From Streptosporangium carneum (lineage in GTDB: Bacteria > Actinomycetota > Actinomycetes > Streptosporangiales > Streptosporangiaceae): 64,000 bases of DNA. Each line of letters begins with the position of its first letter. The first letter of the stretch is position 1. Under the pieces are notes generated by a model. That model worked only from the letters and a program-made list of their open reading frames with translations. It ran no database searches and was not told the origin of the DNA. A program made the translations under genes and the position numbers. Where the stretch lies: the NCBI RefSeq assembly GCF_027922005.1, contig NZ_BSEV01000001.1, positions 25,638 through 89,637 on the forward strand, given 5' to 3'. This document shows, piece after piece, positions 43,659 through 52,059 of the stretch.

Positions 43659-44261
43659 TCAGTAACCGGTGGTGAAGCGCTCCCTGACGAAGGAGCCGTT
43701 CTCCAGGACGTCGATCAGCGCGGCGGCGTAGTCCGGGACGCTGATGCGGGTCTCGATGCCGTTGATCGGGCTGTTGCCGCCCTTGACCTGGTAGACGCCG
43801 GTGCGCTCGCCGTCGACCAGGTAGGCGGGAGGCGGGCTGGCGTAGGACCACTCCAGCGCGTCGCCTTCGGCCCTGAGCAGGTCGAGGGCCCGCGCCTGCG
43901 ACTGGGCGTCGGCGAGATACTCCTTCGGGAAGTCGGGGCCGTCGACGAAACGCTGCCCGGGGGCGTACTCCAGGCTGCCGCCGCCGCCCACGACCAGCAC
44001 CCGCGTCACCCCGATCCCCGGCAGCACGTCGATCAGGTTTCGCACGGCGCGCGGCACGTCGCCCTTCACCGAGACGATCACCGCGTCGTGACCGGGCAGC
44101 GCCCGCGCGATCGACTCGGGGTCGAGCACGTCGGCGGTGACGCCGTTCTCCAGCGAGGAGGTGTTCCTGGCGACGCCGGTGACCTCGTGGCCGCGCTCGC
44201 GGGCCTCACGGACGACCGTCGCGCCGATGTGGCCGGTCGCGCCGATGACTGCGATCTTCAT
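43659..44261 (-). CDS. NAD(P)-binding Rossmann protein (atypical SDR)
   Basis: The 200-residue protein has the dinucleotide loop IAVIGATGHIGATVVREA and the pattern of YwnB/NmrA-like short proteins: GHDAVIVSVKG, VLVVGGGGSLEY and a short C-terminal half. It probably acts as an oxidoreductase or redox-sensing protein with NAD(P)H. The ATG overlaps the stop of the alpha/beta hydrolase (ATGA), so both are expressed together from the promoter at 45149-45178. Confidence 0.85.
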   Translation of the reverse strand: MKIAVIGATGHIGATVVREARERGHEVTGVARNTSSLENGVTADVLDPESIARALPGHDAVIVSVKGDVPRAVRNLIDVLPGIGVTRVLVVGGGGSLEYAPGQRFVDGPDFPKEYLADAQSQARALDLLRAEGDALEWSYASPPPAYLVDGERTGVYQVKGGNSPINGIETRISVPDYAAALIDVLENGSFVRERFTTGY

Positions 44262-45118
44262 TTGCTGTCCTTTCCAACACGTTCGAGGAAGTCGACGATA
44301 AGCGGGGCGATCTGCGGAAGTTTCTCTTCGAGTGCGAAGTGCCCGGTGTCGAACAGGTGCAGCTCGGCCTCGGGAACGTCCCCGAGGAAGGCCTTGGCGC
44401 CCTCCTCGACGAAGAAGGGGTCGTTGCGCCCCCAGACGATCAGAGTCGGCGGGCGGTGCTCGCGAAGCCACGCCTGCCAGGCGGGGTAGAGCGCGACGTT
44501 GCTCTTGTAGTCGAACGCCAGGGCCACCTGGCTCTCCTTGCGGCCCGGCAGGTCGAGGAAGTGCTGGTCGAGGGTCCAGCCGTCCGGGGCGATAGCCTCG
44601 GGATCGGACGCCCCGCCCTCGTACTGTCCCCTGGTCGCCTCCAGGGTGAGCAGGCCGAGCACCTGCTCCTCCTCGCCGGGCCCGAGGGCGATGAACCCCC
44701 GCGCCAGGTCGCTCAGCCCCTCCTCGTAGGCATTGCCGTTCTGCACGATCAGGCCCGCGATCGCCTCGGGACGCCGCGTGGCCAGGCGGAACCCGACGGG
44801 AGCCCCGAAGTCGAACGCGTAGAGCACGAACCGCTCGAGCCCGAGCCCGTCCACGAACCCCTCGACCACGTCGGCGAGGGCGTCGAACGAGTAGCCGAAC
44901 CCGTCGGGAGCCTCGGTGTGCCCGAACCCCGGGTAGTCGGGGGCGACGAGGTGGTAACGGTCCCCGAGCGCGTCGATCAGTCTCCTGAACTGGTGCGACG
45001 CCGAGGGGAAGCCGTGCAGAAGGAGCAGTGTCGGCGCGTCGACGGGACCGGCCTCCCGGTAGAAGACCCGCACCCCGGCCACGTCGACAAACCGGTGGGC
45101 AACGTTCGGCACGTTCAT
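44258..45118 (-). CDS. Alpha/beta hydrolase with Asp nucleophile (epoxide hydrolase/dehalogenase-like)
   Basis: The 286-residue protein has the oxyanion segment LLLLHGFPSASHQF and a cap domain. In the nucleophile elbow (YAFDFGAPVG) an Asp stands where lipases have Ser, as in haloalkane dehalogenases and epoxide hydrolases. The acid WGRNDPFFVEEG and the base DTGHFALEE complete the triad. The substrate is unknown. The start is the ATG at 45118 or the GTG one codon earlier. It forms a two-gene operon with the NAD(P)-binding gene and is divergent from an ABATE regulator. Confidence 0.85.
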   Translation of the reverse strand: MNVPNVAHRFVDVAGVRVFYREAGPVDAPTLLLLHGFPSASHQFRRLIDALGDRYHLVAPDYPGFGHTEAPDGFGYSFDALADVVEGFVDGLGLERFVLYAFDFGAPVGFRLATRRPEAIAGLIVQNGNAYEEGLSDLARGFIALGPGEEEQVLGLLTLEATRGQYEGGASDPEAIAPDGWTLDQHFLDLPGRKESQVALAFDYKSNVALYPAWQAWLREHRPPTLIVWGRNDPFFVEEGAKAFLGDVPEAELHLFDTGHFALEEKLPQIAPLIVDFLERVGKDSK

Positions 45119-45143
45119 CACATGCTTCTTTCGCTCGAAGACG

Positions 45144-45178
45144 CATTAGTTATAGCGGGTGTTCCGCTAATGTGTCAA
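45144..45178. promoter_or_regulatory. Divergent promoter with nested inverted repeats
   Basis: On the minus strand, TTGACA (45178-45173), 18 bases and TATAAC (45154-45149) form a near-consensus promoter for the hydrolase operon. Between the boxes lies TAGCGG-GTGTT-CCGCTA (45153-45169), nested inside CATTAG (45144-45149) and CTAATG (45167-45172). A further CATTAG occurs at 45192, near the regulator start. This is a convincing operator for the divergent ABATE/CGNR protein. Confidence 0.75.
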
Positions 45179-45201
45179 CGCGACGAAGTACCATTAGAGA
45201 C

Positions 45202-45756
45202 ATGGACCTCCCACTGACCGGCGAACCCCTGGCACTCGACCTGATCAACACTCTGGGCGGCTCCCCCGACGGCCCCGTCGACCACCTGGCGACGGTCGAG
45301 GGACTGCTGAAGTGGCTGCGGACGCAGTCACACCGGCTTCCCCAGCCCGACACGCCCCTGACCGAGGCCGACCTGGCGGCCGTCGTGGACCTGCGCGAGG
45401 TCGTCACCGCCGTGGTCGACCGGGCACGGCGGGGCGTCGAACCCCCGGGCCACGCGCTGCTCGCGCTGAGCGAGGCGGACCGGCTGGCCTCGCCGTACCG
45501 GACGCTGGGCTGGGAGGAGGGCAGGGTGGTCGTCGGCGCGGAACGCGGGGGCGACTACCGATCGGCGCTGCTCTCGCTGCTCGCGGGCGCGACGATCGAC
45601 CTGCTGGCCGGGCCGATCGGCACGGTGCGCGACTGCGAGGGCCCCGGCTGCTGCATGCTGTTCCTGCCCGCGCACCCCCGACGTCGCTGGTGCTCCCCGG
45701 AGCTGTGCGGCAACCGGGTCAGGGTCGCCCGCTACTACCGGCGCCACAAGCCGTGA
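45202..45756 (+). CDS. ABATE/CGNR zinc-finger transcriptional regulator
   Basis: The 184-residue protein has an N-terminal ABATE domain (GEPLALDLINTLGG, residues 7-20; stress-induced regulator family). The C-terminal CGNR zinc finger has Cys residues at VRDCEGPGCCMLFLP and RRRWCSPELCGNRVRVARYYRR. CGNR fingers bind DNA. The ATG at 45202 lacks a clear ribosome site and may be on a leaderless transcript. It is divergent from the hydrolase/oxidoreductase pair and probably represses them through the palindrome. Confidence 0.88.
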   Translation: MDLPLTGEPLALDLINTLGGSPDGPVDHLATVEGLLKWLRTQSHRLPQPDTPLTEADLAAVVDLREVVTAVVDRARRGVEPPGHALLALSEADRLASPYRTLGWEEGRVVVGAERGGDYRSALLSLLAGATIDLLAGPIGTVRDCEGPGCCMLFLPAHPRRRWCSPELCGNRVRVARYYRRHKP

Positions 45757-45860
45757 TCTACCGGGGCCGCCTGCCGTGACGGGGAGCCCGGAGACCTGCG
45801 CGCCCCACCTGGCCGGAGATCCGGTCGAACATCACGCCGTCAGGAGCGGAGGCCAGGTCT

Positions 45861-46382
45861 ATGATCGCCGACATGTCCGAAGTGATCGTCCGTCCGTCGG
45901 CGCGGATCCTGCTGGTCGACGACCGGGACCGGATCCTGCTCTACCGCGGGCTGGGGCTGATGAAGGACCCCGGCTACGCCTGGTTCACCCCGGGCGGCGG
46001 CGTCGACGACGGCGAGGAGCTGAACCAGGCGGCGGCCCGCGAGCTCCGCGAGGAGACCGGGCACACCGTCACGCCGGAGGAACTGGGCCGTGTCGTGGCC
46101 ACCAGCTCGGGCCACTGGCGGCACGGCGACGGCCGTCTGTTCCTCTCCCTGGACTCCTTCTTCTTCCTGCGCGTCGGCAGGGTGGAGGTCGACGTCTCCA
46201 GCATGGAGGACCTCGAACGGTCGATGATGGACCGCTTCCACTGGTGGTCGACGCCCGAGCTTCGCGCCACCGGCGAGCGGGTCGTCCCCCTCGGCCTGAC
46301 CGGCCTGCTGGAACGCCTCCTCGCCGGCGACGTCCCCGACGAACCCGTGGTCTTCCCCTGGCACCACCCCGAGCCCTCCTGA
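45861..46382 (+). CDS. NUDIX hydrolase
   Basis: The 173-residue protein contains a complete Nudix box in GGGVDDGEELNQAAARELREETG (about residues 45-67), with the metal-binding REExxEE pattern as RELREET. The family cleaves nucleoside diphosphates linked to another group. The precise substrate is not readable. GGAGG lies eight bases before the ATG. The preceding ABATE gene ends 104 bases upstream. Confidence 0.88.
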   Translation: MIADMSEVIVRPSARILLVDDRDRILLYRGLGLMKDPGYAWFTPGGGVDDGEELNQAAARELREETGHTVTPEELGRVVATSSGHWRHGDGRLFLSLDSFFFLRVGRVEVDVSSMEDLERSMMDRFHWWSTPELRATGERVVPLGLTGLLERLLAGDVPDEPVVFPWHHPEPS

Positions 46383-46403
46383 GGGCCCGGCCCGGGCGCG
46401 TCG

Positions 46404-47150
46404 TCAGGCGTCGCGGCGTCTCAGCAGGACGGCCGCGACGACGAAGGGGACGGCGACCCAGAGCAGGTAGACGGCGAGGCCGGTCCAGGGGGCGAGACCG
46501 GTGGGGTGGACCTTGGTGATCTGGCTGCCCGCGTTGGAGGTGACGTACTCCTGGATACGCCTGCCCGTCTCACCCGTCAGGACCGCGGCCAGGACCGGCA
46601 GCACCATGATCAGCGCGATGACCGTCACGATCGCGCCCGGCGTGTGCCTGATCAGCGCGCCGCACGCCAGGCCGAGCAGCCCGCTGGCCGTCAGGTAGAG
46701 CCCGCCGCCGAAGACGGCCCGCAGCACCTCCGGGTCGGCCAGCGAGGCCGCCGCCCCCTCCCCGGCGAACACGGCCTGCCCCGCCAGGAAGGCGGCGAAC
46801 GAGGCGGCGGTGCCGACCACCAGCGCGACGACGGTGAACACGACGGTCTTGGCGGCCAGGAACCTGAGCCGGTCGGGCACGGCGGCCAGGGTGACGCGGA
46901 TCGCGCCCGTGCGGTACTCGCCGCTGATCACGATCACCCCCAGGGTGGCCAGCGCCAACGCCCCGAAGGGCAGGCCCGCCAGGCTGACGGAGACCTGGTC
47001 GTACGAGCCGCTGCCACCCTGCATGCTGACAACGGCCAGCGACCCCAGCACGCCGACGACGAGCATCAGCCCGCCCGCCGCGCCCAGGGTCCACACGGTG
47101 GAGCGCACGGAACGCATCTTGGTCCACTCGGACCTCATCACGTCGATCAT
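46404..47150 (-). CDS. ABC-2 type permease
   Basis: The 248-residue membrane protein has six segments and the pattern of ABC-2 exporters of actinomycetes (MRSEWTKMRSVRSTVWTLG at the N-terminus, then VIVISGEYRTGAIRVTLAAV). It pairs with the ATPase gene immediately upstream through an ATGA overlap. The exported molecule is unknown; antimicrobial peptide or lipid export is usual for this type. Confidence 0.88.
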   Translation of the reverse strand: MIDVMRSEWTKMRSVRSTVWTLGAAGGLMLVVGVLGSLAVVSMQGGSGSYDQVSVSLAGLPFGALALATLGVIVISGEYRTGAIRVTLAAVPDRLRFLAAKTVVFTVVALVVGTAASFAAFLAGQAVFAGEGAAASLADPEVLRAVFGGGLYLTASGLLGLACGALIRHTPGAIVTVIALIMVLPVLAAVLTGETGRRIQEYVTSNAGSQITKVHPTGLAPWTGLAVYLLWVAVPFVVAAVLLRRRDA

Positions 47151-48037
47151 GAGGAGTACTCCAGGCTGTCCTTGGTCAGTTCCATGTAGGCGGCCTCCAG
47201 CGTCGGCTGGACGAAGGTCAGCTCCTCCAGGGCCAGCCCCCGTTCGGCCGTGAGGACGCCGATCTCGAGCGGGGAGCGGCTGGTGACCCGCAGGTGGTCG
47301 TGGTGCAGTTCGGCGTCCGGCAGCAGCGAGGCCACCTCGGTCAGGTGGGGCGAGCGCACCCGCACGTATCCCTGGGAACTCCGCCCGATGAACTCCGCCA
47401 CGCTGGTGTCGGCGATCAGCGCGCCCCTGCCGATGACGATGAGGTGGTCGGCGGTCTGCGCCATCTCGCTCATGAGGTGGCTGGAGACGAAGACGGTGCG
47501 GCCCTCGGCGGCCAGGCCGCGCATCAGCGTGCGGATCCACAGGATCCCGTCGGGGTCGAGCCCGTTGACCGGCTCGTCGAACAGCAGGATCTCCGGGTCC
47601 CCCAGCAGCGCGGCGGCGATCCCGAGCCGCTGCGACATGCCGAGCGAGAACCCCCCGATCCGCCGCCCGGCCACCTCGCCGAGTCCGACCATCTCCAACA
47701 CCTCCTTCACACGGGAGGAGGGGATCGCGTTGCTCTGGGCGATGGCCAGCAGGTGGTTGCGCGCGCTGCGCCCGCCGTGGACGGCCCTGGCGTCCAGCAG
47801 CGCGCCGATCTTGCGCAGCGGATGTTCGAGCTTCGAGTACGGCCGGCCGTCCACCGTCACCGTCCCCGAGGTCGGCCGGTCGAGCCCGAGGATCATCCGC
47901 ATGCTGGTCGACTTGCCCGCGCCGTTCGGCCCGAGGAACCCGGTCACCTGACCGGCCTTGACGTCGAAGGAGAGTCCTGCGACAGCCGTGGTCCGGCCGT
48001 ACCTTTTGGTGAGGTTGGTAGCCCTGATCGCTGTCAT
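47147..48037 (-). CDS. ABC transporter ATP-binding protein
   Basis: The 296-residue ATPase has Walker A FLGPNGAGKST, Q-loop region, a degenerate signature FSLGMSQRLG, Walker B ILLFDEPVNGLD and switch His VSSHLMSEM. It belongs to the CcmA/BcrA exporter type with a C-terminal extension. It overlaps the permease gene by four bases. No two-component system or regulator is adjacent. Confidence 0.92.
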   Translation of the reverse strand: MTAIRATNLTKRYGRTTAVAGLSFDVKAGQVTGFLGPNGAGKSTSMRMILGLDRPTSGTVTVDGRPYSKLEHPLRKIGALLDARAVHGGRSARNHLLAIAQSNAIPSSRVKEVLEMVGLGEVAGRRIGGFSLGMSQRLGIAAALLGDPEILLFDEPVNGLDPDGILWIRTLMRGLAAEGRTVFVSSHLMSEMAQTADHLIVIGRGALIADTSVAEFIGRSSQGYVRVRSPHLTEVASLLPDAELHHDHLRVTSRSPLEIGVLTAERGLALEELTFVQPTLEAAYMELTKDSLEYSS

Positions 48038-48158
48038 GTCTCAAGGGTCCCGGCCGGCGGCGGAAGGCGCTTCCTCCTGGAGAACCGTTCACGGACGCCC
48101 CGTCCTGGGAGCCTGGTCCTACTCCTCGGATCCCCTGTTCTCCGGGAGACCCCCCGCG

Positions 48159-51100
48159 TCAGGGGCAGACCTGCTGGAAGGGCTGTCCGGGGACATACCT
48201 CTGCCACTCCTGCGGAGTGAGGGAGCGTCCCACGACGGCGCAGACCGTCGAGAACGGATCGGAGGGCATTCCCAGCCTCCACAGCCGGACGCCCCTGTCC
48301 TCGCCGGCGCTGGCCAGCGTGGCCCCGTCCGGGCTGAAGGCCACCGCGCGGACGGCACGGCCGTACCCGGCCAGCGGGACGCCGATCGGACGGCGCATGG
48401 CGACGTCCCACAGCCTGATGGTCCTGTCCTCGCCCGTGGTGGCCAGGATGGAGCCGTCCGAGCTGAACGCCGCCGAACTCACGGGAGCGGTGTGGCCGGC
48501 CAGGGGAGCGCCGATCAGATGGTGGGCGGCGACGTCCCACAGCCTGACGGTCCTCTCCTCGCCCGTGGTGGCCAGGATGGAGCCGTCCGGGCTGAAGGCG
48601 ACCGCGGAGACAGAGGCCTTCCTCATGAACGCGATCTGGTCGGTCAGCGGGGCGCCGACCTGACGGTGGGTGGCGACGTCCCACAGCCGGACGGTGCCGT
48701 CCCAGCTCCCCGTCGCCAGCCTCGAACCGTCAGGACTGAAGGCCACCGCGTTGACACCGTCGCCGTGACCGCTCAGCGGGACACCGACCAGGCGACGGGT
48801 GGCGACGTCCCACAGCCGGACGGTACCGTCCCAGCTCCCCGTCGCCAGCCTCGAACCGTCAGGACTGAAGGCCACCGCGTTGACGCCGCCGCCGTGACCG
48901 CTCAGCGGGACACCGACCTGACGGTGGGTGGCGACGTCCCACAGCCGGATGTCCCTGTCGTCACCGGCGGTCGCCAGCGTCGCGCCGTCGGGACTGAAGG
49001 CCACCGCGTTGACGCCGCTGTCGTGACCGCTCAGCGGAACGCCGACCAGGCGACGGGTGGCGACGTCCCACAGCCGGATGTCCCTGTCGTCACCGGCGGT
49101 CGCCAGCGTCGCGCCGTCGGGACTGAAGGCCACCACGTTGACGCCGAAGGCGTGGCCGGTCAGCGGAGCGCCGTCCGGCCGGTGGATGGTGGTGTCCCAC
49201 AGCCGGGTGGTGCCGTCGGCGCCCGCGGTGGCCAGTGTTCCGCCGTCCGGGCTGAACACGATGTCGTTGACGAAGTCGGTGTGGCCGATCAACGGACCGC
49301 CGACGAGCCTGCGGGTCGCGGTGTCCCACAGCCGGACGGCGCCCTCGTCTCCCTCGGTGGCCACCATGGCGCCGTCCGGGCTGAAGGCCAGGTTGTTCGT
49401 CCGGCCCGCGGGCAGGCCGCCGATCACACGACGGGTGGCGACGTCCCACAGCCGCACCGTTTCGCTCGCGCCGAAGACGGCCAGCCTCGCGCCGTCCGGG
49501 CTGAACCTGACGTAGGGGAAGAAGCCGTGGTCGCTCACGGGCAGCGCGCCGATCACGCGACGGGTCGCGAGATCCCACAGCCGCACGCGCCTGCCGTCGT
49601 TGTCGACGGTGGCGTAGACGGCGCCGTCCGGGCTGAGCGCCACCGTGGTGACGTCGTGGGCGGAGGTGGTGATCGGGGAGGCGATCGGGCGGCGGGCGGC
49701 GATGTCCCACAGCTGGATGTTCCCGTTGTCGCCGACGATTCTGAGGGTGGTGCCGTCCTGGCCGAAGACCAGGCTGTTCGTCTGGCCTGCGGGCAGGATC
49801 GCGACCACCCGACGGGTGGCGACGCCCCACAGCCGCACGCCGACGCCCGCGACGGCGAGTGTCCCGCCGTCCGGGCTGAACGCCAGCGCGCGGACGCCGC
49901 TCAGGATGGGAGTAGCGGGCAGCACGCCGATGAGACGGTGTGCGGCGGTGTTCCACAGCCGCACGCCTCCGGCCTCGTCCGCGGTGGCCAGGACCGCGCC
50001 GTCCGGACTGAACGCCACGGTGTCGACGGCGCCGGTGTGGCTGTCGAGAACGCCGCGCAGGGAGCTGGCCAGGGTGGTGAACATGCCGTGGCGGGCCTCG
50101 GCCGTGGGGGCGAAATGCCAGGAGGTGACAGCCAGCAACCCCGAGAGGACGGGGTCGGTGGCGGCCAGTTCGCCGCTGTCCTTCATGATCATACGGGCCA
50201 GGACCTGCTTGGCCTGGGCGTCGGCGCGGCGGGCCGCGCTGACGGCCACCACGGCGGCCGCCGAGGCCAGGAGCATCAAGACGGCCAGCGCGGCCACCGC
50301 GAGCCTCGCCCATCTCCCGCGCCGTACGGCCGCGCGCTCAGCCTGCGCGGCCGCCCGGCCTGAGGCCTCGAGAAAAGCCCCCTCAAGCGGAGTCAGCTCC
50401 CGCGGCCTGGCCAGCAGGGGCCGCGCGGCCTCCAGCCGAACCCCCCGGTACAGGGCTCCGGGGTCCCGGCCGAGCTCCTGCCAGGCCGCGGCGGCCTCGG
50501 TCAGCCTCCGCTGCACCCGCAGCGTCTCACGCTCCTGATCGATCCACTCCCGCAGCCGCGGCCAGGAGGAGATGAGCGCCTCGTGCGCCAGCTCGACGCC
50601 GTCCTGGTGCACCGTCACCAGCCGGGCCGCCGCCAGGCGCTCCAGCACTTCCGCCACTTCGGCGGAGGCGTCGGGGTTCAGTTCGGCGTGCGAGGCGGGG
50701 CGGCGGGTGTCGGCCGCCCGCTCACCCGGGCTGACCAGCCGCAGCAGGATCCGCCGCGCCTGGTCGGCCTGGTCGGCCGACAGCCGGGCGTAGAGCCTCT
50801 CGGCGGTCGCGGCGATCGCCCCGCGCACCCCTCCCGCCCGCTCGTAGCCCTCCAGGGTGAGGAGCCTGCCGCGCCGCCGCCGCCAGGTCTCCAGCAGGGC
50901 GTGCGACATCAACGGCAGCCCCGCCGCCTCCCCGGCCACCTCCTCCACCACCCGCTCCGTCAGCGCCCGCTCCACGAACAGGCCCGCGGCCGTGGCCGGT
51001 CCCACGATCGCCTCACGCAGCTCCTGCCTGTCCATCGGCCCGACCAGCACGCTGGCCTCCCCCAGAGCCTCGGCGAGCGCCCGGTGCTCGGCGCAGCGAC

Positions 51101-51824
51101 CGTAGAAGTCGGCCCGCACCGCCACCACCACCCTCCCCTGCCCGGCCGTCGCGAGCAGCAGGTCGACGAACGCCCCGCGCTCAGCCACGTCCTGGCACAG
51201 GGTGAAGACCTCCTCGAACTGGTCGACCACCACCAGCCCGGCCCCGTCGGCGAGAGCGGCGGCGTGCTCGCGCATCGGGTGCTCGCCGGGGGTGAGCACC
51301 GTGACCGCCTCCACCGGCCCGCCCAGGACGCCGTCGCGGGCGGCCGGGACGAGACCGGCGCGCAGCAGGGAGGACTTGCCGCTGCCCGACGGGCCGAACA
51401 CCGCGGCGAAGCGCCGCCGCCCCAGCAGCTCCGCCAGCTGCCCCAGCAGCCGCCCCCGCCCGAAGAACCGGTTGTGATCGCCGATGTCGTACGGCGCCAG
51501 CCCCGGGTACGGCGCGGCCGCCGCGCCTTCGTCGGCCGCCTCGGCGGGCGGCGGGGCGGCCTGCTCGTCGGCCGCCTGCCGCCAGCGCGCCTGCCAGTCG
51601 GCCACGTCCCCGCCGCAGGCCAGCACATAGGCCCGCACCACCGGCCAGGACGGCAGCTGCTGTCCGGCTGCGGCCCGCGACAGCGCGGTGACCGAATAGC
51701 CCGCGTGGCGCGCCATCTCCCGGTAGGTGATTCCGTCGGCTTCCTGGCGCAGCTTTCGCAGTTCGAAGGCGAAACGCTGTACCGGCCCCGCGGTGGGATC
51801 CAGTGGAACCTCGCTGCGGCCCAC
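48159..51824 (-). CDS. HTH-STAND NTPase-WD40 protein
   Basis: This 1221-residue protein has an N-terminal XRE-like HTH (about 15-70, ELRKLRQEADGITYREMARH) and an nSTAND NTPase domain (about 105-350) with Walker A GPSGSGKSSLL (144-154) and Walker B LVVVDQFEEVF. A helical region follows, then one membrane segment (about 507-530). The C-terminus has 14 WD40 repeats (from 596), enough for two seven-bladed propellers. Such proteins are signal-transduction ATPases. In other bacteria STAND proteins include toxin-like defence sensors, but no effector nuclease is fused here. Repeats 8-11 are almost identical, a sign of recent duplication. The GTG start has AGGGAG eight bases upstream. Confidence 0.9.
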   Translation of the reverse strand: MGRSEVPLDPTAGPVQRFAFELRKLRQEADGITYREMARHAGYSVTALSRAAAGQQLPSWPVVRAYVLACGGDVADWQARWRQAADEQAAPPPAEAADEGAAAAPYPGLAPYDIGDHNRFFGRGRLLGQLAELLGRRRFAAVFGPSGSGKSSLLRAGLVPAARDGVLGGPVEAVTVLTPGEHPMREHAAALADGAGLVVVDQFEEVFTLCQDVAERGAFVDLLLATAGQGRVVVAVRADFYGRCAEHRALAEALGEASVLVGPMDRQELREAIVGPATAAGLFVERALTERVVEEVAGEAAGLPLMSHALLETWRRRRGRLLTLEGYERAGGVRGAIAATAERLYARLSADQADQARRILLRLVSPGERAADTRRPASHAELNPDASAEVAEVLERLAAARLVTVHQDGVELAHEALISSWPRLREWIDQERETLRVQRRLTEAAAAWQELGRDPGALYRGVRLEAARPLLARPRELTPLEGAFLEASGRAAAQAERAAVRRGRWARLAVAALAVLMLLASAAAVVAVSAARRADAQAKQVLARMIMKDSGELAATDPVLSGLLAVTSWHFAPTAEARHGMFTTLASSLRGVLDSHTGAVDTVAFSPDGAVLATADEAGGVRLWNTAAHRLIGVLPATPILSGVRALAFSPDGGTLAVAGVGVRLWGVATRRVVAILPAGQTNSLVFGQDGTTLRIVGDNGNIQLWDIAARRPIASPITTSAHDVTTVALSPDGAVYATVDNDGRRVRLWDLATRRVIGALPVSDHGFFPYVRFSPDGARLAVFGASETVRLWDVATRRVIGGLPAGRTNNLAFSPDGAMVATEGDEGAVRLWDTATRRLVGGPLIGHTDFVNDIVFSPDGGTLATAGADGTTRLWDTTIHRPDGAPLTGHAFGVNVVAFSPDGATLATAGDDRDIRLWDVATRRLVGVPLSGHDSGVNAVAFSPDGATLATAGDDRDIRLWDVATHRQVGVPLSGHGGGVNAVAFSPDGSRLATGSWDGTVRLWDVATRRLVGVPLSGHGDGVNAVAFSPDGSRLATGSWDGTVRLWDVATHRQVGAPLTDQIAFMRKASVSAVAFSPDGSILATTGEERTVRLWDVAAHHLIGAPLAGHTAPVSSAAFSSDGSILATTGEDRTIRLWDVAMRRPIGVPLAGYGRAVRAVAFSPDGATLASAGEDRGVRLWRLGMPSDPFSTVCAVVGRSLTPQEWQRYVPGQPFQQVCP
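48660..49150 (-). repeat. 129-bp near-identical WD40 repeats
   Basis: Within the WD40 region, units of 129 bp (43 codons) are nearly identical. For example, the block beginning at 48952 recurs at 49081, and the block around 48700 recurs around 48829. Neighbouring units agree in pairs (repeats 8/9 and 10/11), which fits a recent unequal crossover of two-unit blocks. Confidence 0.8.
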
Positions 51825-51973
51825 CCGGGTGCTCCCTCACTCGACGACGAAAGACCTCCGCGCGCCGCCCAAACTACCCATGCCGATGAATGTCTACAAG
51901 AGAAGTCAAACGCCCTCCGGAAGGGAAGGAATTTTCGGCCACATCAGACATCGGGCTGTGACCTGCGAAAACC

Positions 51974-52059
51974 GGACGGGGCCCCGCGGGTGGCCTTCCG
52001 CCTCACCCGGACAGGGCCCCGTGTGGCCTTTCCGCCTCACCCGGACAGGGCCCTGCGCG
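51974..52059 (-). repeat. 34-bp tandem repeat spanning the flavoprotein stop codon
   Basis: Units begin at 51974, 52009 and 52043 with GGAC(A/G)GGGCCC, and the complete ones share TGGCCTTCCGCCTCACCC. On the minus strand the last one contains the final codons and TGA of the flavoprotein gene, so the gene's 3' end has been copied into the spacer. The spacer (51825-52036) also holds the promoter of the STAND gene. Confidence 0.75.
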
